The notes: a model not told the origin generated them from the sequence alone. A stretch of DNA of 64,000 nt from Pseudomonas sp. FEN (GCF_904067045.1 NZ_CAJFDC010000033.1:124001-188000), one strand, 5' to 3'; shown: positions 36,841 through 46,277, numbered from the stretch's first letter. A program made the numbers and translations.

Positions 36841-37200
36841 TCACGGTTGCCACTGCGCAACATCGCCGCTGAGTTTGCGGTCGAGGAAACTTGCCGCGCA
36901 GACCGGCGGCAGGTCGGTGATTTCCACTACCGCGCGGGTACTCAGCCAACGGGTTTGCAGGACGTTGGTGTCCGGCAGGTAGATCTGTTCGCGGCGGGCA
37001 TCGGGCAGGTCCGGGGCGAGCTGGAAAATCCCGGCTTCGGGGCGGTCCAGCAGGGCGCAGAAGATTGCCGGACTGTCGAAGGTCGGCCAACAGAAAAAGT
37101 CGACACTGCCGCGGTCATTGATCAGCGCGGCGCTGCCCATGTCGTCGATGACGCCGTGAGCCTCGATCGCGCTCCGGGGTTCATTGGAAAGATCGACCAT
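36841..37200 (-). CDS. Stand-alone trehalase/GH15 N-terminal-like domain (probable remnant)
   Basis: The 119-aa product matches only the N-terminal beta domain of GH15 glucoamylase/trehalase-type proteins (IEAHGVIDDMGSAALINDRG, then SVDFFCWPTFDSPAIFCALL). Full family members have about 600 aa with a catalytic (alpha/alpha)6 barrel, which is missing. After residue 100 the sequence departs from the family and stops. The downstream 150 bases show no continuation in another frame. It may be a decayed gene or a small independent domain. Confidence 0.6.
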   Translation of the reverse strand: MVDLSNEPRSAIEAHGVIDDMGSAALINDRGSVDFFCWPTFDSPAIFCALLDRPEAGIFQLAPDLPDARREQIYLPDTNVLQTRWLSTRAVVEITDLPPVCAASFLDRKLSGDVAQWQP

Positions 37201-37308
37201 GGCCGCGAAACTCCGGGTAGAGAGGCATGCTGCTGTCGGCGCATGCGTTTTGCATGCACTTACCTGAGCTGACTGGCATTCCCGGGCGGAGTTCAGGCGA
37301 GTCGGGGC

Positions 37309-37704
37309 TTATTGCTCCGGTTCGCTGGATGGCGCCGGGTCAGCGCCATAGTGCTGGCCCAGTTCGACACGTTTTTCCTCGACCCAGCCGGTGAAGTCGT
37401 CACCGTCCTTGGCGATGTACATGACCTGGGCCCAGCCGTCCTCGGTGCTGGCATACACCGTGAGGCCGTCGCCGGGAACGACGAAGACCTTCTTGGTGAT
37501 ACAGGCGCTGTTGGGGGCGCTGTGGAAATACGCCCGGCCCTGGCCGATGACCTTGCCTTCGACGGGTGGGCGGTAGCTGCCAGCTTCGACATTGGCTTTT
37601 TCATGCAGGGCGGCGCAATCGATGGCGGCTTCGGCCGCCTGGGTCCAGGGCGAGAGGCTCAGCAGCAGGCAGGCAAGGGGGAGCTGGCGGGCGGTGCGTT
37701 CCAT
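37309..37704 (-). CDS. Secreted small protein, SH3-like fold suspected
   Basis: The 131-aa product has a signal peptide (LPLACLLLSLSPWTQA, cleavage after AEA). The mature part has the pattern of a bacterial SH3-like domain (AYFHSAPNSACITKKVFVVP, then GDGLTVYASTEDGWAQVMYI, ending in DFTGWVEEKRV). Two cysteines (IDCAALHEK and SACITKK) may form a disulfide. Periplasmic location is likely. Function unknown. Confidence 0.75.
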   Translation of the reverse strand: MERTARQLPLACLLLSLSPWTQAAEAAIDCAALHEKANVEAGSYRPPVEGKVIGQGRAYFHSAPNSACITKKVFVVPGDGLTVYASTEDGWAQVMYIAKDGDDFTGWVEEKRVELGQHYGADPAPSSEPEQ

Positions 37705-37765
37705 ACGGGTGGTTGTCCATCAGGGGTTGTCGGAAGGCGGCGAGCATAATGTACGGACTCGTTGT

Positions 37766-38713
37766 TTATCCACCGGGAAGGGCCACCGGCGTGAGTACCG
37801 GCTGGCCGGAAAAATACGCCAGCAGGTTCTCGACCACCAGTGTCACCGTGGCTTCGGAGGCCTCTGGCGACAGGCCGGCCACATGGGGTGTCAGCACTAC
37901 GTTGGGCAAGCCCTTGAGGACCTCCGGTACGTTCGGTTCATCGTCGAACACGTCCAGTGCGGCGCCAGCGAGGCGGTCCTGCTGGAGCGCGTCCACCAGG
38001 TCGTCGGTCACCACCACGCTGGCGCGGGCAATATTGACCAGGAACCCCCGCGGCCCCAGGGCTTCAAGGGCCTGTCGGCCGATCAGACCATGGGTGCCGG
38101 CGCCGCCCGGCGTGGCGATGATCAGGAAGTCGGAGGCCAGTGCCAGTTCGGTGATCGTGGCGCAATAGTGATAGTCGATATCCGGGCGCGGATGCCGGTT
38201 GTGATAGCTCACCGTCATATCGAACCCCTGGGCCGCGCGTTGGGCAATCGCCTGGCCCACCGCGCCCATGCCGAGGATACCCAGGCGCTTGCCGGCCAGC
38301 GATGGGCGCGTCAGCTTGCGCCACTCGCCGCGGCGCACCGAGGCATCGGCCCGGGGAATATCCCGGACCAGCGACAGCAGCAGGGCCATGGCGTGATCGG
38401 CCACGGGCGCGGCGTTGGCACCGGCACCGTTGGTCACGACGATGCCGCGTTGCGCCGCGGCGTGCAGGTCGACCTTTTCATAGCCGGCACCGAGCACGCA
38501 GATGATCTCGAGCTTGGGCAGGGCAGCCATTTCATCGGCGAACAGCCCCAGCGGGCCGCGGGTCAGCACGATGTTGATGCGCTCGCCATGGCTCGCGATG
38601 GCTTCCGCGCGCAGGGCTGTGGTCGGTGCCAGGATCAGTTCGAAGCCGTGCTTCTGGATGATCGGCAGGTAGTCGTTGACGCTTTCCACGAGGACCAGCA
38701 CCACGTTGCTCAT
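37766..38713 (-). CDS. D-2-hydroxyacid dehydrogenase (NAD(P)-dependent)
   Basis: The 315-aa enzyme of the glyoxylate/hydroxypyruvate reductase (GhrB-like) family has NAD-binding motif LGILGMGAVGQAIAQRA, active-site Arg in the NIARASVVVTDDL region, Glu in DVFDDEPNVP and catalytic His in LTPHVAGLSPEASEAT. The full length is normal. It would reduce a 2-keto acid such as glyoxylate or hydroxypyruvate. It is separated by about 135 bases from the efflux operon and seems monocistronic. Confidence 0.9.
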   Translation of the reverse strand: MSNVVLVLVESVNDYLPIIQKHGFELILAPTTALRAEAIASHGERINIVLTRGPLGLFADEMAALPKLEIICVLGAGYEKVDLHAAAQRGIVVTNGAGANAAPVADHAMALLLSLVRDIPRADASVRRGEWRKLTRPSLAGKRLGILGMGAVGQAIAQRAAQGFDMTVSYHNRHPRPDIDYHYCATITELALASDFLIIATPGGAGTHGLIGRQALEALGPRGFLVNIARASVVVTDDLVDALQQDRLAGAALDVFDDEPNVPEVLKGLPNVVLTPHVAGLSPEASEATVTLVVENLLAYFSGQPVLTPVALPGG

Positions 38714-38848
38714 GTGTTTCTCCGGGCCGTATCGATCAAGTATGACCGTGGGCTCTCGCCCCGCCGGTCATTGAGCTCAATGGTCGATGCTGTGGTGGAT
38801 GAGTTCAAGCATTTCTCGTGGACAATCGCTTCGTCAAGGCCATCGGAA

Positions 38849-40399
38849 TCAATGCGCTTCCCCAGCCTTGATCCCCGCCGGCAGCGCCTTGGTCAACAGT
38901 ACCGACAACATGCTGATCCCCAGGGCGATCCCGACAAAATGGAAGGCGTCGTTGTAGGCCATGATCGACGCCTGCTGATGGGTGATCTCGCTCAGCTTGC
39001 CCAGCGCCGCGCCGTCGCTGCCCAGCTTGTCCGAAAGCAGCGCGAGGCGCTCGGCCACTTGCGGATTGCCGGGCACGACCGCCTCACGCAAGTAGTCGAA
39101 ATACTCCTTGGTCCGCGCATCCAGCAAGGTGGCGAGCAGGGCGATGCCGATAGCCCCACCGAGGTTGCGCAGGATGTTGAACAGGCTCGACGCCGACCCC
39201 GCATCCTCGGGCAGGATATAAGCGGTGGCGATCAGCGAGATGGTCACCATGATCAGCGGCTGGCCGAGGGCCCGGATGATCTGGATCTGGTTGAATTGCG
39301 GGCCGGCGAAGTCCGGGTTGAGTACCCCGGAGGAAAAACTCGCCAGGCCGAACAAGCCGAAACCCAGGGTGCAGAGCAGCTTCGGCGAGACGAATTTCAT
39401 CAGTTTGGGCACCAGCGGGATCAGGAACAACTGTGGCACCCCCATCCACATGATCACCTCGCCGATCTGCAGGGCGTTGTAGTTCTGGATCTGCGCCAGG
39501 TACAGCGGCAGCAGGTAGATCGAGCCATACAAGCCCACGCCCATGCCCAGGCTGGCAATGCTGGACAGGCCGAAGTTGCGGTTTTGCAGGATGCGCAGGT
39601 TGATCAGCGGGTGAGGTTTGGACAGTTGCAGAATGACGAAGGTGATCAGGCTCAGCAGGGCAATGCTGCCCAGCGTCACGATCAGGTTCGACTCCAGCCA
39701 GTCCTTGCGATGACCTTCCTCGAGGAACACTTGCAGGCAGCCCAGGCCAATGCCGAGGCTGACGATCCCGGCGTAGTCGGTGCTCTTGAGCAGTTCCCAA
39801 TGGGCTTCTTTCTTCTCCAGGCCATAGAGCAGGCCGCCGATCATGATCAGGCCGGGCGGGATGTTGATGTAGAAAATGTACTGCCAGCCCCAGTTTTCCG
39901 TGAGCCAGCCGCCGAGGGTCGGGCCTATGGAGGGGGCAAAGGTGGCGGTCATGGCGAACATCGCCATGCCCTTGGCGCGGTGGTGTTCCGGCAGCTTGAT
40001 CAGGGTCAGGGTGAATGCCAGCGGAATCAGCGCGCCGCCGGTAAAGCCCTGCATTGCGCGGAACACGATCATGCTTTCCAGGCTCCAGGCCATGGAGCAG
40101 AGCATGGACGAGGCGAGGAACCCCAGCGAGACCCAGACCGCCAGGCGCCGCGCCGAGAGCAATTGCACCAGCCAGGCGGTGAGGGGAATCATGATGATTT
40201 CCGCCACCAGGTAGGAGGTGGAGATCCATGAGCCTTCTTCCAGGGTCGCGGACAGGGCGCCCTGGATATCCTTGAGCGAGGAGTTGGTGATCTGGATATC
40301 GAGCACCGCCATGAAGGCGCCCAGCATCACGCTCATCACCGCGATCCAGTCCCGGCGGGTCGGCTCGCCCGCTGGCCGGATCAGTTGATCACCGGCCAT
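38849..40399 (-). CDS. DHA2-family multidrug efflux transporter (EmrB-like)
   Basis: The 516-aa, 14-helix major-facilitator transporter has the DHA2 opening (MSVMLGAFMAVLDIQITNSS) and the motif FRAMQGFTGGALIPLAF. It begins inside the last bases of the HlyD-family gene (11-base overlap). Together with that adaptor and an outer-membrane channel encoded elsewhere it should pump hydrophobic drugs out across both membranes. Confidence 0.9.
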   Translation of the reverse strand: MAGDQLIRPAGEPTRRDWIAVMSVMLGAFMAVLDIQITNSSLKDIQGALSATLEEGSWISTSYLVAEIIMIPLTAWLVQLLSARRLAVWVSLGFLASSMLCSMAWSLESMIVFRAMQGFTGGALIPLAFTLTLIKLPEHHRAKGMAMFAMTATFAPSIGPTLGGWLTENWGWQYIFYINIPPGLIMIGGLLYGLEKKEAHWELLKSTDYAGIVSLGIGLGCLQVFLEEGHRKDWLESNLIVTLGSIALLSLITFVILQLSKPHPLINLRILQNRNFGLSSIASLGMGVGLYGSIYLLPLYLAQIQNYNALQIGEVIMWMGVPQLFLIPLVPKLMKFVSPKLLCTLGFGLFGLASFSSGVLNPDFAGPQFNQIQIIRALGQPLIMVTISLIATAYILPEDAGSASSLFNILRNLGGAIGIALLATLLDARTKEYFDYLREAVVPGNPQVAERLALLSDKLGSDGAALGKLSEITHQQASIMAYNDAFHFVGIALGISMLSVLLTKALPAGIKAGEAH

Positions 40400-41435
40400 G
40401 CTGGGTGTCGAGGATATCGACCTTCACGGTCACCGACATGCCCGGGCGGATCCTGCCTTGCAGCGGATTGTCGGCGGCAAAGGTCAGCTTGACCGGAATG
40501 CGTTGTACCACCTTGGTGAAGTTACCGGTGGCGTTGTCCGGCGGCAGCAGGCTGAATTGGGCGCCGGAGGCGGCGAACAGGCTCTCGACCCGGCCCTGGA
40601 TCGGCGTGTCCGCATAGGCGTCGAAGAGCAGGGTGGCGCTCTGGCCCGGTAGCATGTGGCCGATCTGGGTTTCCTTGAAGTTGGCCTGGACCCAGATGTC
40701 CTGGTCCGGGACGATGGACAGCAGGTAGGCGCCGGTCTGCACATATTGGCCGTTGCGCGCCGCGCGCTGGCCGACGAGGCCGCTGATGGGCGCGTGGATT
40801 TCGCTGCGGGTCAGGTTCAGTTCGGCTTGGGCCAGGTCGGCACGGGCATTGGCGATCTGCGCGTCGAGGCGCTTGAGCTCGGCGCTCAGGGCGTTGACCT
40901 GCTGACGCTGGCTTTGCAGGTCGGCCTGGGCCTTGGCCACTTGCGAGCGGGCGATGTGGTTGTCGGCTGAGAGGGTGGTGACCCGTTCCTCCGAAACATA
41001 GCCGGGCTTGCGCAAGGTCTGGGCGCGGTTCAGGTCGAGCTGCGCACGGCCGAGGCTGGCCTGGCTGGAGGCCACCTGGGCATCGGCGGCGGCGATCAGG
41101 CTGGCTTGCTGGGTCAGCTTGCTCTGGGCCTGCAGTCGTTCGGCTTCACGGGTGGCGAGGGTGGCATTGGCACGGTCGACGGCGAGCTGGAAGTCGGCGC
41201 CTTCGAGCCGGACCAGCAACTGGCCCTTTTCCACATGCTGGTTGTCCGTCACCAGTACCTGGTCGATGCGTGCGCTCAACTGGCTGGAGACCCGGGTGAT
41301 CTCGCCCTGGACATAGGCATTATCGGTGCTTTCATAAAAGCGCCCCTTGAAGAACCACTGAGCGAAAAAACCAGAGGCAATCAGCAGGACCAGGAACAGG
41401 AAAATAGACAATCGACGCTTGAGTTGAGCGGGCAT
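40389..41435 (-). CDS. HlyD/EmrA-family membrane-fusion protein
   Basis: The 348-aa periplasmic adaptor is started at ATG 41435 (MPAQLKRRLSIFLFLVLL); an in-frame ATG at 41450 would add five residues. It has one N-terminal membrane anchor, a biotinyl-lipoyl-like half (RFYESTDNAYVQGEITRVSS), a long coiled-coil hairpin (residues about 85-190) and the C-terminal beta-barrel (QDIWVQANFKETQIGHMLPG). It links the EmrB-like transporter to an outer-membrane factor. Confidence 0.9.
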   Translation of the reverse strand: MPAQLKRRLSIFLFLVLLIASGFFAQWFFKGRFYESTDNAYVQGEITRVSSQLSARIDQVLVTDNQHVEKGQLLVRLEGADFQLAVDRANATLATREAERLQAQSKLTQQASLIAAADAQVASSQASLGRAQLDLNRAQTLRKPGYVSEERVTTLSADNHIARSQVAKAQADLQSQRQQVNALSAELKRLDAQIANARADLAQAELNLTRSEIHAPISGLVGQRAARNGQYVQTGAYLLSIVPDQDIWVQANFKETQIGHMLPGQSATLLFDAYADTPIQGRVESLFAASGAQFSLLPPDNATGNFTKVVQRIPVKLTFAADNPLQGRIRPGMSVTVKVDILDTQHGR

Positions 41436-41677
41436 GGGCAGGCAACACATCAAATGTAAGTGAATTTTACGGTAGCCGAATCTGGCACAGCAGTCCCAGC
41501 GGGTAAATGCTGCTGCTGGAGAAAGCCCGGCTTTTGGGGCCTGGCGCCATTTTTAGACCAGAGCTTGGCTTATATGCCCTCTACCGGATGCCCTGCGCTG
41601 GAGCCTGGATGGCTACGCCTGTTACCATTCGCCCTTGTTTTTATCTCGACTGCTTTATCTCGACAATGAGACCGCCC

Positions 41678-43159
41678 ATGACCACCGTTCGCACGCGCAT
41701 CGCGCCATCGCCCACCGGCGATCCCCACGTCGGCACCGCCTACATCGCCTTGTTCAACTACTGCTTCGCCAAGCAGCATGGTGGTGAGTTCATCCTGCGC
41801 ATCGAGGACACCGATCAGTTGCGTTCGACCCGCGAGTCCGAGCAGCAGATTTTCGATGCCCTGAACTGGCTGGGTATCACCTGGTCCGAAGGACCGGATG
41901 TCGGTGGTCCCCACGGCCCGTATCGGCAGAGCGAGCGTAGCGAGATCTATAAGCAATACACCCAGCAACTGGTGGACATGGGCCATGCCTTCCCGTGTTT
42001 CTGCACCGCTGAAGAGCTGGACCAGATGCGCGCCGAGCAGATGGCTCGTGGCGAGACCCCGCGTTACGATGGCCGCGCGCTGCTGCTGTCGAAGGAAGAA
42101 GTGGCCCGCCGCCTGGCGGCCGGCGAACCCCATGTGATCCGCATGAAGGTACCGAGCGAAGGCGTCTGCGTGGTGCCGGACATGCTCCGTGGCGACGTCG
42201 AGATCCCGTGGGACCGCATGGACATGCAGGTGCTGATGAAGACCGACGGCCTGCCGACCTACTTCCTGGCCAACGTGGTCGACGACCACCTGATGGGCAT
42301 CACCCACGTGCTGCGTGGCGAAGAGTGGCTGCCGTCGGCGCCCAAACTGATTCTGCTCTACGAATATTTCGGCTGGGAACAGCCGCAGCTGTGCTACATG
42401 CCGCTGCTGCGCAACCCGGACAAGAGCAAGCTGTCCAAGCGCAAGAACCCGACTTCGGTGACTTTCTACGAGCGCATGGGCTTCATGCCCGAGGCGATGC
42501 TCAACTACCTGGGCCGCATGGGCTGGTCGATGCCCGACGAGCGCGAGAAGTTCTCGTTAGAGGAAATGGTCGAGCACTTCGACCTGTCCCGTGTATCCCT
42601 GGGCGGGCCGATCTTCGATATCGAGAAGCTGTCCTGGCTCAACGGCCAGTGGCTGCGTGATCTGCCTCTGGAAGAGTTCGCCGCCCGCCTGCGGAAGTGG
42701 GCGTTCAATCCGGACTACCTGATGAAGATCGCGCCGCTGGTCCAGGGCCGGGTCGAAACCTTCAGTCAGGTCGCGCCGTTGGCGAACTTTTTCTTTGCCG
42801 GTGGCTTGCCGCTGGATGCCAGGCTGTTCGAGCACAAGAAGCTTTCGGCCGATGACGTGCGCAAGTTGATGCAGTTGCTCCTGTGGAAGCTGGAGAGCCT
42901 GCGCCAGTGGGAAAAGGACAGCATCACCGCGACCATCCAGGCGGTGGTCGACTCCCTGGAGTTGAAGCTGCGCGATGCCATGCCGCTGATGTTCGCCGCG
43001 ATTACCGGGCAGGCCAGTTCGGTGTCGGTGCTTGATGCCATGGAGATCATTGGCCCGGATCTCACGCGTTTCCGTCTGCGCCAGGCCCTGGATTTGCTCG
43101 GTGGGGTATCGAAGAAAGAAAACAAGGAATGGGAAAAGCTGCTGGGCGCGATTGCCTGA
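41678..43159 (+). CDS. gltX: Glutamyl-tRNA synthetase
   Basis: Started at ATG 41678 (MTTVRTRIAPSPTGDPHVGT), the product has the usual 493 aa; upstream extension of the frame has no coding character. The class I signatures are HVGT at residues 17-20 (HIGH) and KLSKR at 251-255 (KMSKS). It charges tRNA-Glu, and two tRNA-Glu genes lie just downstream. This pairing is conserved in Pseudomonas. Confidence 0.97.
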   Translation: MTTVRTRIAPSPTGDPHVGTAYIALFNYCFAKQHGGEFILRIEDTDQLRSTRESEQQIFDALNWLGITWSEGPDVGGPHGPYRQSERSEIYKQYTQQLVDMGHAFPCFCTAEELDQMRAEQMARGETPRYDGRALLLSKEEVARRLAAGEPHVIRMKVPSEGVCVVPDMLRGDVEIPWDRMDMQVLMKTDGLPTYFLANVVDDHLMGITHVLRGEEWLPSAPKLILLYEYFGWEQPQLCYMPLLRNPDKSKLSKRKNPTSVTFYERMGFMPEAMLNYLGRMGWSMPDEREKFSLEEMVEHFDLSRVSLGGPIFDIEKLSWLNGQWLRDLPLEEFAARLRKWAFNPDYLMKIAPLVQGRVETFSQVAPLANFFFAGGLPLDARLFEHKKLSADDVRKLMQLLLWKLESLRQWEKDSITATIQAVVDSLELKLRDAMPLMFAAITGQASSVSVLDAMEIIGPDLTRFRLRQALDLLGGVSKKENKEWEKLLGAIA

Positions 43160-43278
43160 TCAGCGACAAGGGCCGCTTGCGAAGGTGGCCTTGAAGGGTT
43201 TACCCCCGGTTTTACCGGGGCAGGGCGGTAAGTGGTTGTTATGCCGACAAAAAACTTTCAAAAAGTTTGAAAATAAGT

Positions 43279-43307
43279 TTGACAGCTCCCCGATACGCCC
43301 TTAAGAT
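43279..43307 (+). promoter_or_regulatory. Strong sigma-70 promoter of the tRNA block
   Basis: TTGACA (43279-43284), 16-17 bases, TTAAGAT (43301-43307; TAAGAT as -10). The GC-rich CGCCCCG discriminator after it is typical of growth-rate-controlled stable RNA promoters. Confidence 0.8.
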
Positions 43308-43328
43308 TCGCCCCGTCCTCACCGATGA

Positions 43329-43404
<76 letters not shown>

Positions 43405-43445
43405 ATTTACACTTCAAGGCCTGGCCACACCGGTTTTGGAGTTGT

Positions 43446-43531
43446 TGTAGGAGCCAGCTTGCTGGCGATGATATCGACGCGGTTTTCTATTAAGCCGCAT
43501 CGCCTGGATCGCCAGCAGGCTGGTTCCTGCA
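43446..43531. repeat. REP-like pair between tRNA-Ala and tRNA-Glu, copy 1
   Basis: TGTAGGAGCCAGCTTGCTGG (43446 onward) and its inverted partner ending near 43531 (CGCCAGCAGGCTGGTTCCTG) enclose about 40 bases. It is a diverged member of the GTAGGAGC class inside a tRNA transcript. Confidence 0.75.
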
Positions 43532-43549
43532 GAAGTTAGAAGGGTTTGC

Positions 43550-43625
43550 GTCCCCTTCGTCTAGTGGCCTAGGACACCGCCCTTTCACGGCGGTAACAGG
43601 GGTTCGAGTCCCCTAGGGGACGCCA
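43550..43625 (+). tRNA. tRNA-Glu (TTC), copy 1
   Basis: 76 bases with acceptor GTCCCCT/AGGGGAC, anticodon arm CCGCC-CTTTCAC-GGCGG with anticodon TTC, T arm AGGGGTTCGAGTCCCCT, and encoded CCA after a G discriminator. Confidence 0.97.
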
Positions 43626-43682
43626 GTTTTACAGAAGCGATGTTGCAGGTTGATGTCGCTCCGCCTCCGAGGCGAAAAATCC

Positions 43683-43758
<76 letters not shown>

Positions 43759-43796
43759 ATTTACACTTCAAGGTCTGGCCACACCGACCTTGAAGC

Positions 43797-43883
43797 TGTA
43801 GGACCAGCAGCTTACTGGTGATGATATCGGCGCGGTGTTTTGTTAAACCGGATCGCCTGGATTGCCAGCAAGTTGGATCCTGC
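43797..43883. repeat. REP-like pair between tRNA-Ala and tRNA-Glu, copy 2 (diverged)
   Basis: Corresponds to the spacer at 43446-43531 but with many substitutions (TGTAGGACCAGCAGCTTACT at the left, TTGCCAGCAAGTTGGATCCT at the right). The tRNA parts of the two units are identical while this part has drifted. Confidence 0.7.
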
Positions 43884-43902
43884 AGAAGTTAGAAGGGTTT
43901 GT

Positions 43903-43978
43903 GTCCCCTTCGTCTAGTGGCCTAGGACACCGCCCTTTCACGGCGGTAACAGGGGTTCGAGTCCCCTAGGGGACGCCA
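43903..43978 (+). tRNA. tRNA-Glu (TTC), copy 2
   Basis: Identical in sequence to the copy at 43550-43625. It is the last tRNA of the block and is followed by an intrinsic terminator. Confidence 0.97.
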
Positions 43979-44004
43979 CGATTGCCCGCTCTGCGGGATT
44001 TTAT

Positions 44005-44042
44005 AAGGGTCATTCAATTCTTGAATGACCCTTTTGTTTTTC
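44005..44042 (+). terminator. Rho-independent terminator of the tRNA block
   Basis: AAGGGTCATTCAA, loop TTC, TTGAATGACCCTT and then a T-rich tail (TTGTTTTTC). Confidence 0.92.
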
Positions 44043-44182
44043 TGGCGTTTGGCCCTTTGCCCCTGCCTTCCATTCCTTGATAGCCATGCCTTCATACCCG
44101 GGACTCGGACCAGTGGTCAAAATAAAACCTTGCGGAAAAATATTATGCGAATAATATTTCACTGTAATGTCTGGAGGTAGCA

Positions 44183-44722
44183 ATGAGCGACAAGAAAGCG
44201 CAAACCCGCGAGCGCATCCTGCAGGCTGCCAGTAACGCCCTGATCCAGCGCGGCCCGGTCGAGCCGAGTGTCAGTGAAGTGATGAGCGCCGCCGGTTTGA
44301 CCGTGGGTGGTTTCTACGCGCACTTCGAGAGCAAGGACGCGCTGATGCTGGAAGCGTTCAAGCAATTGCTCGCCCAGCGTCGGGTCAGGATGAGCGAGGT
44401 TGACAGTCAGTTGCCGGGAGAGGAGCGGCGTGCCCTGCTCGCGGCGTTCTATCTGTCGCGCAAACACCGTGACGCGGTCCAGCAGGCGTGCCCGATCCCC
44501 TCGATCGTCGGTGAGATGGGCAACCTGCCGGAGTGTTTTCGCGAGGCGCTGAACGAGCATGTGGAACTGATGGTGGCGCACCTGGCGGGCAGTCCCGAGG
44601 ACACTGACAAGGCCCTGGCCGATATCGCCCTGATGATCGGTGGACTGGCCATGGCCCGGGCGTTGGGGCCGGGCGAGTTGTCCGATCGACTGCTGCGTGC
44701 CGCCAAAACGGCGGTGATCTGA
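44183..44722 (+). CDS. TetR-family regulator
   Basis: The 179-aa protein has the N-terminal TetR helix-turn-helix (TRERILQAASNALIQRGPVE, then SVSEVMSAAGLTVGGFYAHF). The C-terminal ligand domain (LAAFYLSRKHRDAVQQACPI) resembles the AcrR/fatty-acid-linked regulators. GGAGG stands upstream of the start. It precedes the thioesterase by 50 bases. The P. aeruginosa neighbour of gltX and the tRNAs is also a TetR gene. Target unknown. Confidence 0.9.
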   Translation: MSDKKAQTRERILQAASNALIQRGPVEPSVSEVMSAAGLTVGGFYAHFESKDALMLEAFKQLLAQRRVRMSEVDSQLPGEERRALLAAFYLSRKHRDAVQQACPIPSIVGEMGNLPECFREALNEHVELMVAHLAGSPEDTDKALADIALMIGGLAMARALGPGELSDRLLRAAKTAVI

Positions 44723-44772
44723 AGGATGTTCCGTTACACTGCCGCGGTCTTTGATTCGACCGGGAGTGGTAC

Positions 44773-45207
44773 ATGAGCTGGGATCTGGCGACACCCTTCA
44801 TCCTTGATTTGCAGGTGGCCGACGAGGATATCGACGGCCTCGGGCATGCCAACAATGCGGTGTATGTCGCCTGGCTGGAGCGTTGTGCCTGGCGTCACTC
44901 GCAGCGCCTGGGCCTGGACCTTGCCGAGTACCGGCGCCTGGACCGGGCCATGGCGGTGGTCCGTCATGAGATCGACTACCTGGCCGCCGCCTATGAAGGC
45001 GACGAGTTGCAGTTGGCGACCTGGATCGTCGACTGGGACCAGCGCCTGAAAATGACCCGGCGTTTCCAACTGGTCCGTCCCAGTGACAATCTGACCCTGT
45101 TGCGCGCGCAAACCACCTTTGTCTGTATCGAGTTGTCCAGCGGCAAGCCCAAGCGCATGCCGGCGGAATTTCTCGACGGTTACGGGCCCGCCGTGCAGTC
45201 GGTCTGA
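44773..45207 (+). CDS. Acyl-CoA thioesterase (hot-dog fold)
   Basis: The 144-aa protein of the 4-hydroxybenzoyl-CoA thioesterase-like family has the motif DIDGLGHANNAVYVAWLERC, with the catalytic Asp/Asn region (DxxGHxNN), then the beta sheet (MAVVRHEIDYLAAAYEGDEL). It hydrolyses an acyl-CoA; substrate length unknown. GGGAGTGG is before the start. Confidence 0.88.
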   Translation: MSWDLATPFILDLQVADEDIDGLGHANNAVYVAWLERCAWRHSQRLGLDLAEYRRLDRAMAVVRHEIDYLAAAYEGDELQLATWIVDWDQRLKMTRRFQLVRPSDNLTLLRAQTTFVCIELSSGKPKRMPAEFLDGYGPAVQSV

Positions 45208-45299
45208 GGGCGTACCGGTTTTGTCCGCAACCCCGTAAACTGCCGCACTTTTCCGATGGTCGCTTTTTTCGATGACCGTTTTTTTCTATGAGAGTACCC

Positions 45300-46259
45300 A
45301 TGCAAATTGCCCTGGCACCCATGGAGGGGTTGGTCGACAACATCCTGCGTGATGTGCTGACCCGTGTCGGTGGTATTGACTGGTGTGTCACCGAGTTTAT
45401 CCGGGTCAATGACTCCCTGTTGACGCCTGCCTACTTCCACAAGTTCGCTCCGGAGCTGCTGAGCGAGGCCCGCACGGCTGCCGGCGTGCCGCTGCGGGTG
45501 CAACTGCTGGGCTCCGATCCGGTGTGCCTGGCGGAAAATGCGGCGCTGGCCTGCGAGCTCGGTTCGCAGGTCATCGACCTGAATTTCGGTTGCCCGGCCA
45601 AGACCGTGAACAAGTCCCGGGGCGGGGCGGTGTTGCTCAAGGAGCCTGAGTTGCTCAATGCCATTGTCGAACAGGTCCGCCGCGCGGTGCCGGCGCATAT
45701 CCCGGTGACGGCCAAGATGCGCCTGGGGTTCGACAGCCCGGATGGGGCGCTGGTTTGTGGCACGGCCTTGGCCGAAGGCGGCGCGGCGCAGATCGTCGTG
45801 CATGCCCGGACCAAGGTCGACGGCTACAAGCCGCCGGCTCATTGGGAGTGGGTGGCGCGAGTGCAGGAGGTGGTCAAGGTGCCGGTGTTCGCCAATGGCG
45901 ATATCTGGTCGGTGGAGGACTGGCGGCGCTGTCGCGAGATCAGCGGCGCCGAGGACATCATGCTGGGTCGTGGCCTGGTATCGCGCCCGGACCTGGCCCG
46001 GCAGATCGCGGCGGCCAGGGCCGGCGAAGAGGTGGTGGCGATGACCTGGGCCGAGTTGCAACCGTTGCTCCGCGACTTCTGGGTGCAAGCGCTGGCGCAG
46101 CTTACGCCACGCCAGGCCCCTGGTCGCTTGAAGCAGTGGCTGGCGATGTTGACGCGTAATTATCCCGAAGCCGTGGCGCTGTTCGGCATCATGCGCCGCG
46201 AGACTGATTGCGCGACGGTTGGACGTCTGTTGAATGTACCGTTGCCCGAAGCCGCCTGA
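45300..46259 (+). CDS. dusC: tRNA-dihydrouridine(16) synthase
   Basis: The 319-aa flavoenzyme reduces uridine 16 of tRNA. It has the Dus signature MQIALAPMEGLVDNILRDVL, the catalytic cysteine segment DLNFGCPAKTVNKSRGGAVL, and the FMN-binding ANGDIWSVEDW and DIMLGRGL. Close similarity to E. coli DusC throughout (VTEFIRVNDSLL, LRVQLLGSDPVCLAENA). Start 45300 is preferred over the in-frame ATG 45288, because GAGAG stands between them. Confidence 0.93.
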   Translation: MQIALAPMEGLVDNILRDVLTRVGGIDWCVTEFIRVNDSLLTPAYFHKFAPELLSEARTAAGVPLRVQLLGSDPVCLAENAALACELGSQVIDLNFGCPAKTVNKSRGGAVLLKEPELLNAIVEQVRRAVPAHIPVTAKMRLGFDSPDGALVCGTALAEGGAAQIVVHARTKVDGYKPPAHWEWVARVQEVVKVPVFANGDIWSVEDWRRCREISGAEDIMLGRGLVSRPDLARQIAAARAGEEVVAMTWAELQPLLRDFWVQALAQLTPRQAPGRLKQWLAMLTRNYPEAVALFGIMRRETDCATVGRLLNVPLPEAA

Positions 46260-46277
46260 AAAAATTCACGACGATCT

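Noticed and set aside
37592..40231. 879-codon plus-strand open frame
   Set aside because: It is antisense to the hydroxyacid dehydrogenase and EmrB-like genes and has no signal of its own (His/Gln/Asp-rich artefact composition).
43204..43220. Terminator after gltX (CCCCGG-TTTTA-CCGGGG)
   Set aside because: The stem is short and no T-run follows, so it is not listed as a terminator.
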